From Paenibacillus xerothermodurans (GTDB lineage: Bacteria; Bacillota; Bacilli; Paenibacillales; NBRC-103111): DNA of 64,000 nucleotides. Made by a program: the position numbers and the translations under genes. Below the pieces are notes generated by a model. The model saw nothing but the letters and a program-made list of their open reading frames with translations, did no database searches and was not told the DNA's origin. The number at the start of each line of letters is the position of its first letter. Within the stretch, counting starts at the first letter, position 1. Positions 55,876 to 64,000 of the stretch are shown here, piece after piece. Location of the stretch: contig NZ_NHRJ02000005.1 in NCBI RefSeq assembly GCF_002220865.2, positions 124,001 to 188,000 on the forward strand, read 5' to 3'.

Positions 55876-56952
55876 CTACAAATAATGGTCCAGTTTTTGC
55901 ATTCTAAGCTCTTTCAGCAGCAACTTAACTTCCTGCGCCTTTTCCTTCGTGCAAATTAAAGTTACGTCTTCTGTATCTACGATAATTAGATCTTTAACGC
56001 CAAGTGTCGCAATCAATTTGCCGTCACTCTCGATGATGCACCGCTTCGTATCAAGGTTCAGTATGTTGCCCTTAATGACATTGCCATGCTCATCTCGCTC
56101 GTTTATTCGGTCAAGCGCCGTCCAACTTCCCACATCATCCCAGCCAAATATACATGGTATCACGTAGATATTTGACACTTTCTCCATAATGCCGTAGTCG
56201 ATCGACTGATCGGGCATTTTGTGAAATTCCGCCCGAATTACTTCGTTGCGCCCCGAGGTTTGAAAAGCAGCTCGCATTGTTTGCAGCAGATCATGCATCT
56301 CCGGCATTAATTCATGAATATAATTACGAATAACTGATGTTTTCCACACAAAAATTCCACTATTCCAGAAGAAATTACCGGCCTCCAGGTACGATTGCGC
56401 GGTGTCTTGATCTGGTTTCTCAACGAACTTGCTCACCTTGTGAACTTCTAAACCATTAATCGCACTGACCTGGTTCGTGCTCTCGATGTAGCCATAGCCG
56501 GTTTCCGGGTATGTAGGTTTAATGCCCAACGTCACTAAGTTGCTGTTGTCTTGCGCGACTTCCACCGCTGTTTGCAAAATCTTGATAAACCCTTCTTCGT
56601 TTTGAATAATGTGGTCAGACGGCAAAACCACCATGGTACTATCTGGATACTTCTCTTCGATAATTAGAGAGGCCAGACCAACACAAGGCGCAGTATTTCT
56701 TCCAATTGGTTCAATGATTATGTTTTCTAAGGGCAAGAGTGGAAGCTGTGCCCGAATTAATTCCGCATACAGTTCGTTGGTAACGATAAATATTCTTGAA
56801 ATATCTATCAGTTTTTCCAACCTTGCAATTGTCTGTTGTATCATTGATTTATTGCCGGAAATGTTCAGAAACTGCTTGGGTAAATTAGTTCTGCTTTTAG
56901 GCCAAAATCTTTCGCCTTTCCCCCCCGCCATAATAACCGCGGTAATGGTCAT
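55876..56952 (-). CDS. manC: Mannose-1-phosphate guanylyltransferase
   Basis: 358 residues: nucleotidyltransferase domain with AVIMAGGKGERFWPKSRTNLPKQFLNI, the conserved EPIGRNTAP, LPSDHII, FVEKPD and NSGIFVWK motifs, and a C-terminal beta-helix part. It lacks the phosphomannose isomerase half, so it is the monofunctional type. Start MTITAVIMAGG at 56952 follows GGAGGGG; the longer frame adds eight residues containing that site. First gene of the operon; makes GDP-mannose for gmd/rmd and for mannosyltransferases. Confidence 0.96.
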   Translation of the reverse strand: MTITAVIMAGGKGERFWPKSRTNLPKQFLNISGNKSMIQQTIARLEKLIDISRIFIVTNELYAELIRAQLPLLPLENIIIEPIGRNTAPCVGLASLIIEEKYPDSTMVVLPSDHIIQNEEGFIKILQTAVEVAQDNSNLVTLGIKPTYPETGYGYIESTNQVSAINGLEVHKVSKFVEKPDQDTAQSYLEAGNFFWNSGIFVWKTSVIRNYIHELMPEMHDLLQTMRAAFQTSGRNEVIRAEFHKMPDQSIDYGIMEKVSNIYVIPCIFGWDDVGSWTALDRINERDEHGNVIKGNILNLDTKRCIIESDGKLIATLGVKDLIIVDTEDVTLICTKEKAQEVKLLLKELRMQKLDHYL

Positions 56953-57005
56953 TGCAACCCCTCCAAATATCGACATAAAACGATATGCTATAAATTAACT
57001 ATAAC

Positions 57006-57035
57006 ATTATAGCTTAACAATTTACGACAAGGCAA
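57006..57035 (-). promoter_or_regulatory. Promoter of the manC operon
   Basis: TTGCCT (57030-57035) and TATAAT (57006-57011), 18-base spacer, minus strand, with about 50 bases of leader to the manC start. Confidence 0.6.
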
Positions 57036-57187
57036 TCACTTGTGGAATTTCTGTTTAATTATTCTAAGTATAGCAGTATACTGACTATTGTGGTAAAAAA
57101 ATCACGCAAGAACACGTTACTTACGGGTGACATAGCATACACGGCCTGCATCCGCCTCAATGTTGGTAATAAATGCAATGGCATCGC

Positions 57188-57217
57188 TTGCTTTACTCCA
57201 ATGCTTAAGAATAAAAT
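57188..57217 (+). promoter_or_regulatory. Promoter of the WbaP-type transferase operon
   Basis: TTGCTT (57188-57193) and TAAAAT (57212-57217), 18-base spacer, plus strand, about 37 bases before the TTG start. It is divergent from the manC promoter. Confidence 0.5.
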
Positions 57218-57253
57218 TAAGTAACATAGAGTCGACTCTTGGAGGTAATTGTT

Positions 57254-58753
57254 TTGAATTATCAATATGCTTCTGTTCAAGCCAAAAAGGAACACTATAT
57301 ACCTACCCTAGAAATTAACAAAAAGATTCAAATGAAAAGAAATTATTCCAGTCTCCTGGCTGTATCCTTTTTGTTTTTTGAAGTGCTAGCGGTAAGTGTG
57401 GTCTTCTTTTTATTATACGATTACCGAATAACACAGGAGTTTAACCGCGACATCACGTTTTGGAACATCGACTCGCCCCGTTTCTCGAATTATATGGTGT
57501 TTTTTTTGATATCCTCCGTTATTTATACCATTTTGGTGTATCGCTATCAGCTTTACCGTTTTAGAGCGAGCTCGGGTTTGGCGGATGAACTTTATAAAGT
57601 GATACAGGCGTTTTCGTTTGCAATAGTACTTACCATAGGAATCAGCTTTCTACTTAAATATACCGACTTTTCAAGACTTGTGGTCGTGAGTTACTGGAGT
57701 CTGGCCATTTGCGCTGCCTGCACAATTAGAGGACTGAAGAGAATGGTATATATCCAACTGGCTAAGCGTGGGGCATTGAGCAAAAATGTTGTAATTATCG
57801 GCGCCGGGAAATTTGGAAAAGCATTAATGGAAGAACTGACAAACTACAGCTATCTCGGATATCACATTGTCGGTTTTGTGGATGATCACGAGCGAAATGA
57901 TGTTCATCATAACAAGTATTTAGGCCCCATCTCGAACTTACGTGAGGTATTGAAAAACTCTCTTGTGGAAGAAATCATCATCACCATTCCATCGGAAAGA
58001 GACTTAGTTAATAGATTAATCACGGATTTAAGAAAATTGGATATTAACATAAAGATTGTCCCCGATTTGTATAATCTGGTCATGAGCACTGTTCAGATCG
58101 GAAACATTAATTCTCTGCCTGTTGTCACGCTAGTGAAAACCCCCATGCGGGGCTTAGGGCTAGTGACTAAAAGATTCATTGATATATTAGCTTCAGCATT
58201 AGCTATAATATTGGTCGCGCCTGTTTTTCTGATGACAGCAGTTGCCATAAAACTGGATTCCAAGGGTGGAATCATTTATAAGCAACAACGAATCGGCAAA
58301 AACGGCAAACCATTCTACATGTATAAATTTCGATCCATGGTGTCGAATGCTGATAGCTTGCTTACACAGCTCGAATCACACAACGAAGCAGATGGTATCG
58401 CTTTTAAAATGAAAGACGACCCCAGGGTGACCACAGTAGGACGGTTCATAAGAAAATATTCGATCGATGAATTACCACAGCTGTTCAATGTTCTGATAGG
58501 CAATATGAGCTTGGTGGGACCCAGGCCTCCACTGCCGAACGAGGTAGAGCACTATGGGGATTGGGAATGGAGAAGACTGGAGGTTCTTCCCGGAATCACT
58601 GGTTTATGGCAGGTAAGCGGGCGCAGTGACCTCTCCTTTAACCAATGGATGCATCTCGATATCTATTACATAGAAAATTGGAGTATCGCGTTCGATATTA
58701 AGATCTTGCTTAAAACGATACCTGTCGTTTTAAAAGGGGAAGGAGCTTATTAA
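57254..58753 (+). CDS. WbaP-type undecaprenyl-phosphate sugar-phosphate transferase
   Basis: Transfers a hexose-1-phosphate to undecaprenyl phosphate to start a lipid-linked glycan. 499 residues: four N-terminal helices (from about residue 35), a central Rossmann-like CoA-binding-type domain (VVIIGAGKFGKALMEEL), one helix (IDILASALAIILVAPVFL), and the catalytic C-terminus with IYKQQRIGKNGKPFYMYKFRSM, KYSIDELPQLFNVL, SLVGPRPP and GITGLWQVSGRSDLSF. TTG start at 57254 with GGAGG 8 bases upstream; the TTG at 57239 lies before that site. WsaP and WsfP in S-layer clusters are of this type and add galactose. Confidence 0.94.
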   Translation: MNYQYASVQAKKEHYIPTLEINKKIQMKRNYSSLLAVSFLFFEVLAVSVVFFLLYDYRITQEFNRDITFWNIDSPRFSNYMVFFLISSVIYTILVYRYQLYRFRASSGLADELYKVIQAFSFAIVLTIGISFLLKYTDFSRLVVVSYWSLAICAACTIRGLKRMVYIQLAKRGALSKNVVIIGAGKFGKALMEELTNYSYLGYHIVGFVDDHERNDVHHNKYLGPISNLREVLKNSLVEEIIITIPSERDLVNRLITDLRKLDINIKIVPDLYNLVMSTVQIGNINSLPVVTLVKTPMRGLGLVTKRFIDILASALAIILVAPVFLMTAVAIKLDSKGGIIYKQQRIGKNGKPFYMYKFRSMVSNADSLLTQLESHNEADGIAFKMKDDPRVTTVGRFIRKYSIDELPQLFNVLIGNMSLVGPRPPLPNEVEHYGDWEWRRLEVLPGITGLWQVSGRSDLSFNQWMHLDIYYIENWSIAFDIKILLKTIPVVLKGEGAY

Positions 58754-58754
58754 T

Positions 58755-59903
58755 TTGAAGATATTCTTAGATGCTCAGCCCTTGTTAGGTCCACGGTCAG
58801 GGATTGCGCGCTATGTAGAATGCCTTGGAAAGCAGCTGTCATATGATCCCGAATTGCGCGTTCATCTGGCTTTCAACCGAATAGCAAAAAGTGTGCGCGA
58901 AAATCACGTTTTAACACTAGAACGTGATTTTCAACTTCAATTAAGAAATAATGTGTATCCTTACAAGGTAATCAGGAGATTATGCAAACCTAACTTGTTG
59001 TACCATATTCCATATGATATAGCCGCTTCGAACAACGCGGACATCTTTCACGGCACTAATTTTACCTTCACACCTATCAGAAAGGGCAAAAGCATTATCA
59101 CCATACATGATCTGGCGTACATGAGATACCCTGAATCAACAAGCGAACTAATCCTAAAACACCATAGTAAGTGGGTGCCTTACAGTGCGCAGCAAAGTGA
59201 CCGCATCATCGCTGATTCGCAACAAACAAAGCGTGACATAGTTGAACTTCTGCATGTCCCGGAGGATAAAGTTGATGTGGTGTATCTTGCAGCGGATGAG
59301 CAATTTCAATATATTGCCGATCGCGCACCTATACTCACCAAGTATAATCTGCCAGAGCAATACATTTTATTTGTTGGTACGGTCGAGCCGAGAAAGAACT
59401 TAGTCGGGTTGCTGAAATCTTTTCTACTGTTAAAAAAAGAATACGGCTCACTGCATAAACTCGTTATAGTAGGTGCAAAAGGGTGGAAATTTACACCGAT
59501 CTTTGATTGGGTAAAAGAAAACGATTTAACCCATGATGTAGTGTTCACCGGTTTTATCGACGATGAAGATCTTCCCGCTATTTACAGCGGGGCCACCGTG
59601 GTAGTGATGCCATCGATTTATGAGGGTTTTGGTCTGCCGCTCCTGGAGGCCATGCAGTGTGGGACGCCGGTGATTGGCTCTAATGTTTCGTCCATTCCGG
59701 AAATCATAGGAGATTCGGGTTTACTGATCCCTCCGAATGATCACTCCGCCTGGGCCAACGCAATGCATAATGTGATTTCTGATTTATCGTTACGGACGCA
59801 TTACTCTGAGATGGCTCTACTTCGCGCCTCGCAATTCACATGGCAAAATACTGCCGCAGAAACTAAAAAAGTATACGAAAAAACACTGGGTTCTTCCCAT
59901 TGA
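58755..59903 (+). CDS. GT4 family glycosyltransferase (mannosyltransferase-like)
   Basis: 382 residues: FLDAQPLLGPRSGIARYVECLGKQL, FHGTNFTFTP, TIHDLAYMRYPE, LFVGTVEPRKNLVGLLKSF, and the donor motif PSIYEGFGLPLLEAMQCGTPVIGS. This is the mannosyltransferase B/WbdA-like pattern. TTG start at 58755, one base after the WbaP-type gene's stop, with AAGGAG about 12 bases upstream, so coupled. Likely adds an early mannose or rhamnose. Confidence 0.9.
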   Translation: MKIFLDAQPLLGPRSGIARYVECLGKQLSYDPELRVHLAFNRIAKSVRENHVLTLERDFQLQLRNNVYPYKVIRRLCKPNLLYHIPYDIAASNNADIFHGTNFTFTPIRKGKSIITIHDLAYMRYPESTSELILKHHSKWVPYSAQQSDRIIADSQQTKRDIVELLHVPEDKVDVVYLAADEQFQYIADRAPILTKYNLPEQYILFVGTVEPRKNLVGLLKSFLLLKKEYGSLHKLVIVGAKGWKFTPIFDWVKENDLTHDVVFTGFIDDEDLPAIYSGATVVVMPSIYEGFGLPLLEAMQCGTPVIGSNVSSIPEIIGDSGLLIPPNDHSAWANAMHNVISDLSLRTHYSEMALLRASQFTWQNTAAETKKVYEKTLGSSH

Positions 59904-59925
59904 ACCAGTGGAAAGAGGTATGCCG

Positions 59926-61050
59926 ATGAAAGTAGCACTCGTGCACGACTATTTGAACCAGTACGGAGGGGCCGAGCGTGTGTTGGAATGCTTCATGGAT
60001 TTATTTCCGGAGGCGCCGGTCTACACTATCATCTCGGACTTATCCAAAATGCCTGAACGTTTTCGCCAGGCGAAAATACATAATTCCTTTGTGCAGAATA
60101 TTCCTTTCTCAAGGACACAGTATAAGAAAATGCTGGGCTTGTTTCCCCTGGCCGTGGAACAGTTTGACTTACGTGGATACGACCTCATCCTGAGCTCCTC
60201 GAGCGCCTTTGCTAAGGGCATTCTGACAAATCCATCGCAGCTCCATATTTGCTACTGTCACACACCAATGCGGTACGTATGGGATCTTTACCATCAGTAC
60301 ATGGAGGAGATATCCAATCCGCTGTTCAAGAAAGTTCTGCCGTTCATTTTGCATCGGATCCGGAATTGGGACCAGATAAGTTCCCACAGGGTTGATCATT
60401 ACATCTCCAACTCACATAACGTCTCTCGCCGAATCAGTAAATACTACAAACGAGAAAGTCATGTGATACATCCGCCGGTAGCGGTGGACCGTTTTCAACC
60501 AACGGATCAAGAGGAAGATTATTTCTTGATTGTGTCCCGCTTAATTCCATACAAGAGAATAGATTTAGTGATTGAGGTGTTTAATAGATTAAAGCTGCCT
60601 TTGGTCATTATCGGCGATGGCTATGATCGCGATCGTCTTAAAAAACTTGCCGGTCCTACCGTTACTATGCTTGGTTATCAGTCAGATGAAACTATTACCG
60701 AATACTATGCCAAATGCAAAGCTTTTATATTAGCTGGCGAGGAAGACTTCGGCATCACGCCGCTTGAGGCACAGGCAAATGGCAAGCCTGTTATTGCGTT
60801 TGGAAAGGGCGGCGCGCTCGAAACGGTCGTGGAGGGTAAGACCGGGGTATTTTTCCATGAGCATTCAATTGCTTCGTTGGCGGAGGCGGTGGAACATTTT
60901 CATACCCTTTACTTTGACCCGCAATTTATACGCCGGCACGCAGATCAATTTAACGAAAGAAGGTTCAAGCAACAAATCTCGAATTTTATCATTGCTGCGT
61001 TAGATCAAAAAGGCGATACAGTAAAACAAAAGGAGTACAGCTATGTATAA
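59926..61050 (+). CDS. WbaZ-like GT4 glycosyltransferase
   Basis: 374 residues: VALVHDYLNQYGGAERVLECFMDLFPEAPVYT, SSSSAFAKGILTNPSQLHICYCHTPMRYVWDLYHQY, and EEDFGITPLEAQANGKPVIAFGKGGALETV, the WbaZ-type pattern, often mannosyl or rhamnosyl linking. Start at 59926 (MKVALVHDY) has AGAGG 7-8 bases upstream; MPMKV at 59920 is too close. The stop overlaps the ligase start by 8 bases. Confidence 0.9.
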   Translation: MKVALVHDYLNQYGGAERVLECFMDLFPEAPVYTIISDLSKMPERFRQAKIHNSFVQNIPFSRTQYKKMLGLFPLAVEQFDLRGYDLILSSSSAFAKGILTNPSQLHICYCHTPMRYVWDLYHQYMEEISNPLFKKVLPFILHRIRNWDQISSHRVDHYISNSHNVSRRISKYYKRESHVIHPPVAVDRFQPTDQEEDYFLIVSRLIPYKRIDLVIEVFNRLKLPLVIIGDGYDRDRLKKLAGPTVTMLGYQSDETITEYYAKCKAFILAGEEDFGITPLEAQANGKPVIAFGKGGALETVVEGKTGVFFHEHSIASLAEAVEHFHTLYFDPQFIRRHADQFNERRFKQQISNFIIAALDQKGDTVKQKEYSYV

Positions 61051-63487
61051 AAAGGATTTAGCGAATGAAGAAAGGAACTCGATTTTATTTTGGCTGCTGA
61101 CAGGTTTTGTCACCTTGTTTCTTTTCTGGGCTCCGTTTCAAAAAGCGCTATTTAACGGAAATACATTTGAATTCGAACGTAACATATATACTTCACTGGT
61201 GTGGGGCTTCATTGCGCTGGTGGTAGCGTCATTATATTTATTTTATCATTGGAAGCTGCAAGATCATCGAGATCTTCTGAGTATATTGGTTTGGCTGCTG
61301 CCGTTAACTTATCTGATATCAAAAATCTCGGCAGCGTCCCAATACTATGCTACGAATATGCTATACATACAAATATTGTACGCTGTGTTTTTTATTCTGG
61401 GGATTTATTTATGCAGAGGCAGTATTGGAAACCGCATCATTTCTAACGGTCTAATGCTGTCTGGGTACGTAGTTGTATGGTTTGGTTTGTTCAACTGGCT
61501 AGGCTATAAGGAGGGCTCGGCACGAGCCATACAATGGTTCGTGGATCTGCCCGGCCAATTGGAATACCGGGATGCCGTGATGTCCGCCGATGGCCAGCTG
61601 CGTCTCACATCGACTTTTCAATATGCTAACTCATATGCGGCATTTCTGATTGCGATGTTGCTTGGGGCCGTCTATCTTGTGGTGACGCGAAAAAGGCCGC
61701 ACAGCATTCTCATCCATGGGTTTATGTTGGTTCCGATTATAATTTCATTCCTGCTCACGCTATCGCGGGGCGGACTGGTCGTGCTGCCTGTCGTGATGCT
61801 TTTGCTCTTGCCATTTATGAAGTTAACCCGCCAAATTTTCATGTTCGTTCATTTGGGCGTCGCCGCAATTATATCTCTGCTAATCTTGGGAAAGATCACC
61901 GCGATCGGAGAGCAGTTTCACAAGCTTCAGGATCTATCATCCGCTTCGACCGGGCTATGGATCCTGATCGGATCATCAGCAGCTTGTGCAGTGATCATCT
62001 GGCTGCTGCAAAAATACGTGTTTAACACTGTACAAGGCTTTGTAGAATCGAAATTAAAAATGCGTTACGCGAACTTTTTACTGCCGGCAGCCGCTTTGGT
62101 TTTAGGTAGTCTCGGTCTATTCCTGCTGTTTGGTAATACGGGCGTTACGAACTTATTACCGGAATCTATAAAACAGCGTATTGAGAACATCAACTTTGCC
62201 CAGCACAGTGTGTTGGAACGAGGAACGTTCTATAAAGACGCCATGAAATTATTCAGCGACTATCCAGTGACTGGCGCAGGTGGTGGTGCCTGGGCGGCAC
62301 TTTATGAAAAATACCAGAATAACCCTTACGTCAGCAGACAAGCCCATAACTTTTTCATACAGTATCTGGTTGAAACAGGCGTGGTCGGTATTTTAATACT
62401 GATCGGCTTCTTGGTCTATGTGTTCGGTTTATACATTCGGAATAAGCTGAGTGAGGATGAGAATACGCCTGATCGACATCTGTTCTTCATTATAGCTATT
62501 TCGATCCTTGTTCACAGTGTCATCGATTTTGACTTGAGCTATGTATTTCTGGGGACTCTCGTGTTTCTCAGCTTAGGCGCGATGGTTTCTCATACTAAAT
62601 TTCCACTCAGCTTCTCGGCTATCAAAGATGAAGAGAAGGGCTATCTACACAAAACTTACCCTGCGGTATTATTGGTTGTGTCCCTCGTGATGTTCTTCAT
62701 TTCAGCCAAAAATTTAAGTGCCAACAGCGAGTTTTTGGCCGCAAACCAGGCTGCGCGCAGCCAGGGTTCACTGAATGAGATATTTGCACCGTTAAACAGC
62801 GCATTGAGTACCCGTGACAGTCATCCGGACTACGCTTTGCTGAAAATGCAGATCTTGGCTCAGGTATACGAGCAAAATCAGGATGAGCAGGCTTACAAGG
62901 AGTTATTGCAATTGATCAACAAAACGAAAGCAAGCGAACCGCATAATCGTAATCTGCTTGAAATGGAATTTCATGCTTACGCAATGAAAGGCGAGCTGGA
63001 AAAAGCCTCCGACCTGATCAACGCAAATATAAATAATTTCCCTTGGGACATCACTCTGTATGAACGAAGTATCGAGCTGGATTTGCAGCTGTCGGAAAAG
63101 GCGAGAGCAGCCAGTAATACGGCTTTACAACGACAATATTGGGATCACGCCTTCACCATGCATGATACCATTACGAACCAAATGAAAAAGCTGGAAAGCC
63201 TGCCGAAAGAGCAGATTGCAGGCCGTGCGTTTCACGTCACTAACAATATATCCTTGAATTTAGGGCAAATCGAGTACATTCGCGGGAATTATGAATCTGC
63301 GATAAATTTCTTCAAAATCAATCTATCCGATAAATTTGAGGATCCCGTCAGTCGTGATGCTGCCAGATGGTATCTTGCGGCACTGCAAAAGCAAAATAAA
63401 ACCGACCAACCTCTGTTCGATGAATTAGTAGCAGCCGACCCTACAGAACGCAACGAAATTAATAAGCTGGTAAACGCAACTTTTTAA
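61043..63487 (+). CDS. O-antigen-ligase-family membrane protein, probable glycan-to-protein transferase
   Basis: 814 residues. About 12-13 membrane helices (residues 15-560) with the Wzy_C/WaaL features TSTFQYANSYAAFLIAMLLGAV, LLTLSRGGLVVLPVV, and the large loop (about 350-430) with YPVTGAGGGAW and RQAHNFFIQYLVETG, containing the conserved Arg and His expected for catalysis. The C-terminal 230 residues are a soluble helical repeat (TPR-like). WsfB of P. alvei, of this family, transfers the S-layer glycan to protein. It precedes the S-layer-like gene directly. No terminator is seen between the two. Confidence 0.9.
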   Translation: MYKKDLANEERNSILFWLLTGFVTLFLFWAPFQKALFNGNTFEFERNIYTSLVWGFIALVVASLYLFYHWKLQDHRDLLSILVWLLPLTYLISKISAASQYYATNMLYIQILYAVFFILGIYLCRGSIGNRIISNGLMLSGYVVVWFGLFNWLGYKEGSARAIQWFVDLPGQLEYRDAVMSADGQLRLTSTFQYANSYAAFLIAMLLGAVYLVVTRKRPHSILIHGFMLVPIIISFLLTLSRGGLVVLPVVMLLLLPFMKLTRQIFMFVHLGVAAIISLLILGKITAIGEQFHKLQDLSSASTGLWILIGSSAACAVIIWLLQKYVFNTVQGFVESKLKMRYANFLLPAAALVLGSLGLFLLFGNTGVTNLLPESIKQRIENINFAQHSVLERGTFYKDAMKLFSDYPVTGAGGGAWAALYEKYQNNPYVSRQAHNFFIQYLVETGVVGILILIGFLVYVFGLYIRNKLSEDENTPDRHLFFIIAISILVHSVIDFDLSYVFLGTLVFLSLGAMVSHTKFPLSFSAIKDEEKGYLHKTYPAVLLVVSLVMFFISAKNLSANSEFLAANQAARSQGSLNEIFAPLNSALSTRDSHPDYALLKMQILAQVYEQNQDEQAYKELLQLINKTKASEPHNRNLLEMEFHAYAMKGELEKASDLINANINNFPWDITLYERSIELDLQLSEKARAASNTALQRQYWDHAFTMHDTITNQMKKLESLPKEQIAGRAFHVTNNISLNLGQIEYIRGNYESAINFFKINLSDKFEDPVSRDAARWYLAALQKQNKTDQPLFDELVAADPTERNEINKLVNATF

Positions 63488-63599
63488 ACTGATTGGCGTT
63501 CTAACTTATGGATGGATTTGTTGTTACAAAAAGCTACCAATGTAGGCAAATAGGTGGTAAAATAAACTCTGTCTATTTTTAGGTGCATTTGCTTATTTT

Positions 63600-63620
63600 A
63601 ACAAAGGCCACGGCCTTGTT
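63600..63620 (+). promoter_or_regulatory. Leader hairpin of the S-layer-like gene
   Basis: AACAAAGGCC/GGCCTTGTT (one bulged A), about 35 bases before the ATG. The following bases are ATAGAA, so it is a poor terminator; it may stabilise the 5' end of an abundant mRNA. I see no convincing promoter in 63488-63653, though TAAAAT at 63558 could be a -10. Confidence 0.45.
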
Positions 63621-63653
63621 ATAGAACTCGCGCTAAAAAGGAGGTGAAAACAA

Positions 63654-64000
63654 ATGGCGAATGAAAATAATACCCTTTCTTCAAACAGAGATAGTAATAG
63701 GAGGAGAAATACTTTGTTAAATCGTGCAATCGTTAAGAAAATTTCCGCAATGCTTTCATTAATGCTCATCGTAGCAATTATGGTGCCTGTTCTGGCATTC
63801 GCAGCTACCGGTTTCTCGAACCTGACCTATAGCAGAAACGGCAACGTATCAGGTTCTGTTTACCACGACACATACAATCAAGGAGAGACAGTTAAGCTAC
63901 ACTTCTTTGCTCCTGATAAGCAACACATCAGCAGTGTTGATGCTGTTTATAGCACTACTTACGATGCTGCTAAAGGTACATTCTATAACTTTAGCGCTAA
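63654..64000 (+). CDS. S-layer-like secreted protein, N-terminal part
   Basis: Cut at the right window edge; 115 residues visible. A signal peptide (AIVKKISAMLSLMLIVAIMVPVLAFA, cleavage after about residue 50 from the ATG) leads to a beta-rich, Ser/Thr/Asn/Tyr-rich mature region (GFSNLTYSRNGNVSGSVYHDTY...). No SLH domain is seen in the visible mature part. Two initiation sites fit: ATG 63654 and TTG 63714, each with GGAGG exactly 9 bases upstream; the TTG gives a normal-length signal, while the ATG adds a 20-residue Asn/Arg-rich extension. It follows the ligase gene and is a candidate acceptor for the glycan. Confidence 0.75.
   Translation, partial: MANENNTLSSNRDSNRRRNTLLNRAIVKKISAMLSLMLIVAIMVPVLAFAATGFSNLTYSRNGNVSGSVYHDTYNQGETVKLHFFAPDKQHISSVDAVYSTTYDAAKGTFYNFSA

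Overview
The window looks like a chromosomal segment of a spore-forming member of the Paenibacillaceae (Bacillota). Supporting signs are strong GGAGG ribosome sites with frequent GTG/TTG starts, a Leu T-box ahead of ilvBNC-leuA, the infC-rpmI-rplT operon with a probable AUU start, the ydcC-alr-ndoAI-ndoA-tex-cmpA neighbourhood, and small sporulation-type proteins (YjcZ-like, CmpA, YdcC-like). The genus is not decided by what I can see.

Layout. 1-8 kb: the tail of an aminotransferase gene, a 35-residue YjcZ-like gene, then (minus strand) a branched-chain amino acid operon ilvB-ilvN-ilvC-leuA under a T-box with a probable CUC (Leu) specifier, and the translation operon infC-rpmI-rplT behind an attenuator-like leader. 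8-11 kb: a divergent pair of a membrane GT2 and a UgtP/MGDG-synthase-like glycosyltransferase. 11-26 kb: tRNA/rRNA modification and DNA maintenance genes (trmB, a YtqA-type radical SAM, mnmM/ytqB, an RluA-type pseudouridine synthase, a DinG-like helicase), a cobalamin-binding radical SAM protein, a VanY-like lipoprotein, small conserved proteins, yjbQ and yigZ. 26-33 kb: central metabolism (pgi, ppnP, tkt, purU), endonuclease IV, a DUF2621 gene whose 3' end runs into a 40-bp tandem repeat array, and galE. 33.7-34.3 kb: four tRNA genes (Leu-GAG, Glu-TTC, Ser-GCT, Asn-GTT). 34-42 kb: sprT, cmpA, tex, the EndoA toxin-antitoxin pair, alr and a YdcC-like lipoprotein.

42-64 kb is an accessory-looking, visibly AT-richer glycan locus. 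A long minus-strand operon runs from manC through gmd, rmd, wzm, wzt, a coiled-coil methyltransferase and three GT4 glycosyltransferases to a YfhO/GT2/GtrA three-component glycosylation module. Divergent from it, the plus strand carries a WbaP-type initiating sugar-phosphate transferase, two GT4 enzymes, an O-antigen-ligase-like membrane protein and the start of a secreted, S-layer-like protein. Read together: GDP-mannose is made and converted to GDP-6-deoxy-hexose (probably GDP-D-rhamnose), a lipid-linked polymer is started by the WbaP-type enzyme and extended by the GT4s, its length is probably set by terminal methylation, it is exported by Wzm/Wzt (whose C-terminal domain would read the cap), and it is transferred outside the cell by the ligase to a surface protein, plausibly the one encoded at the right edge. 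The GtrA-GT2-YfhO module would add side sugars outside the membrane. The architecture matches known S-layer glycosylation (slg) clusters in principle, but combines parts not usually found in one operon.
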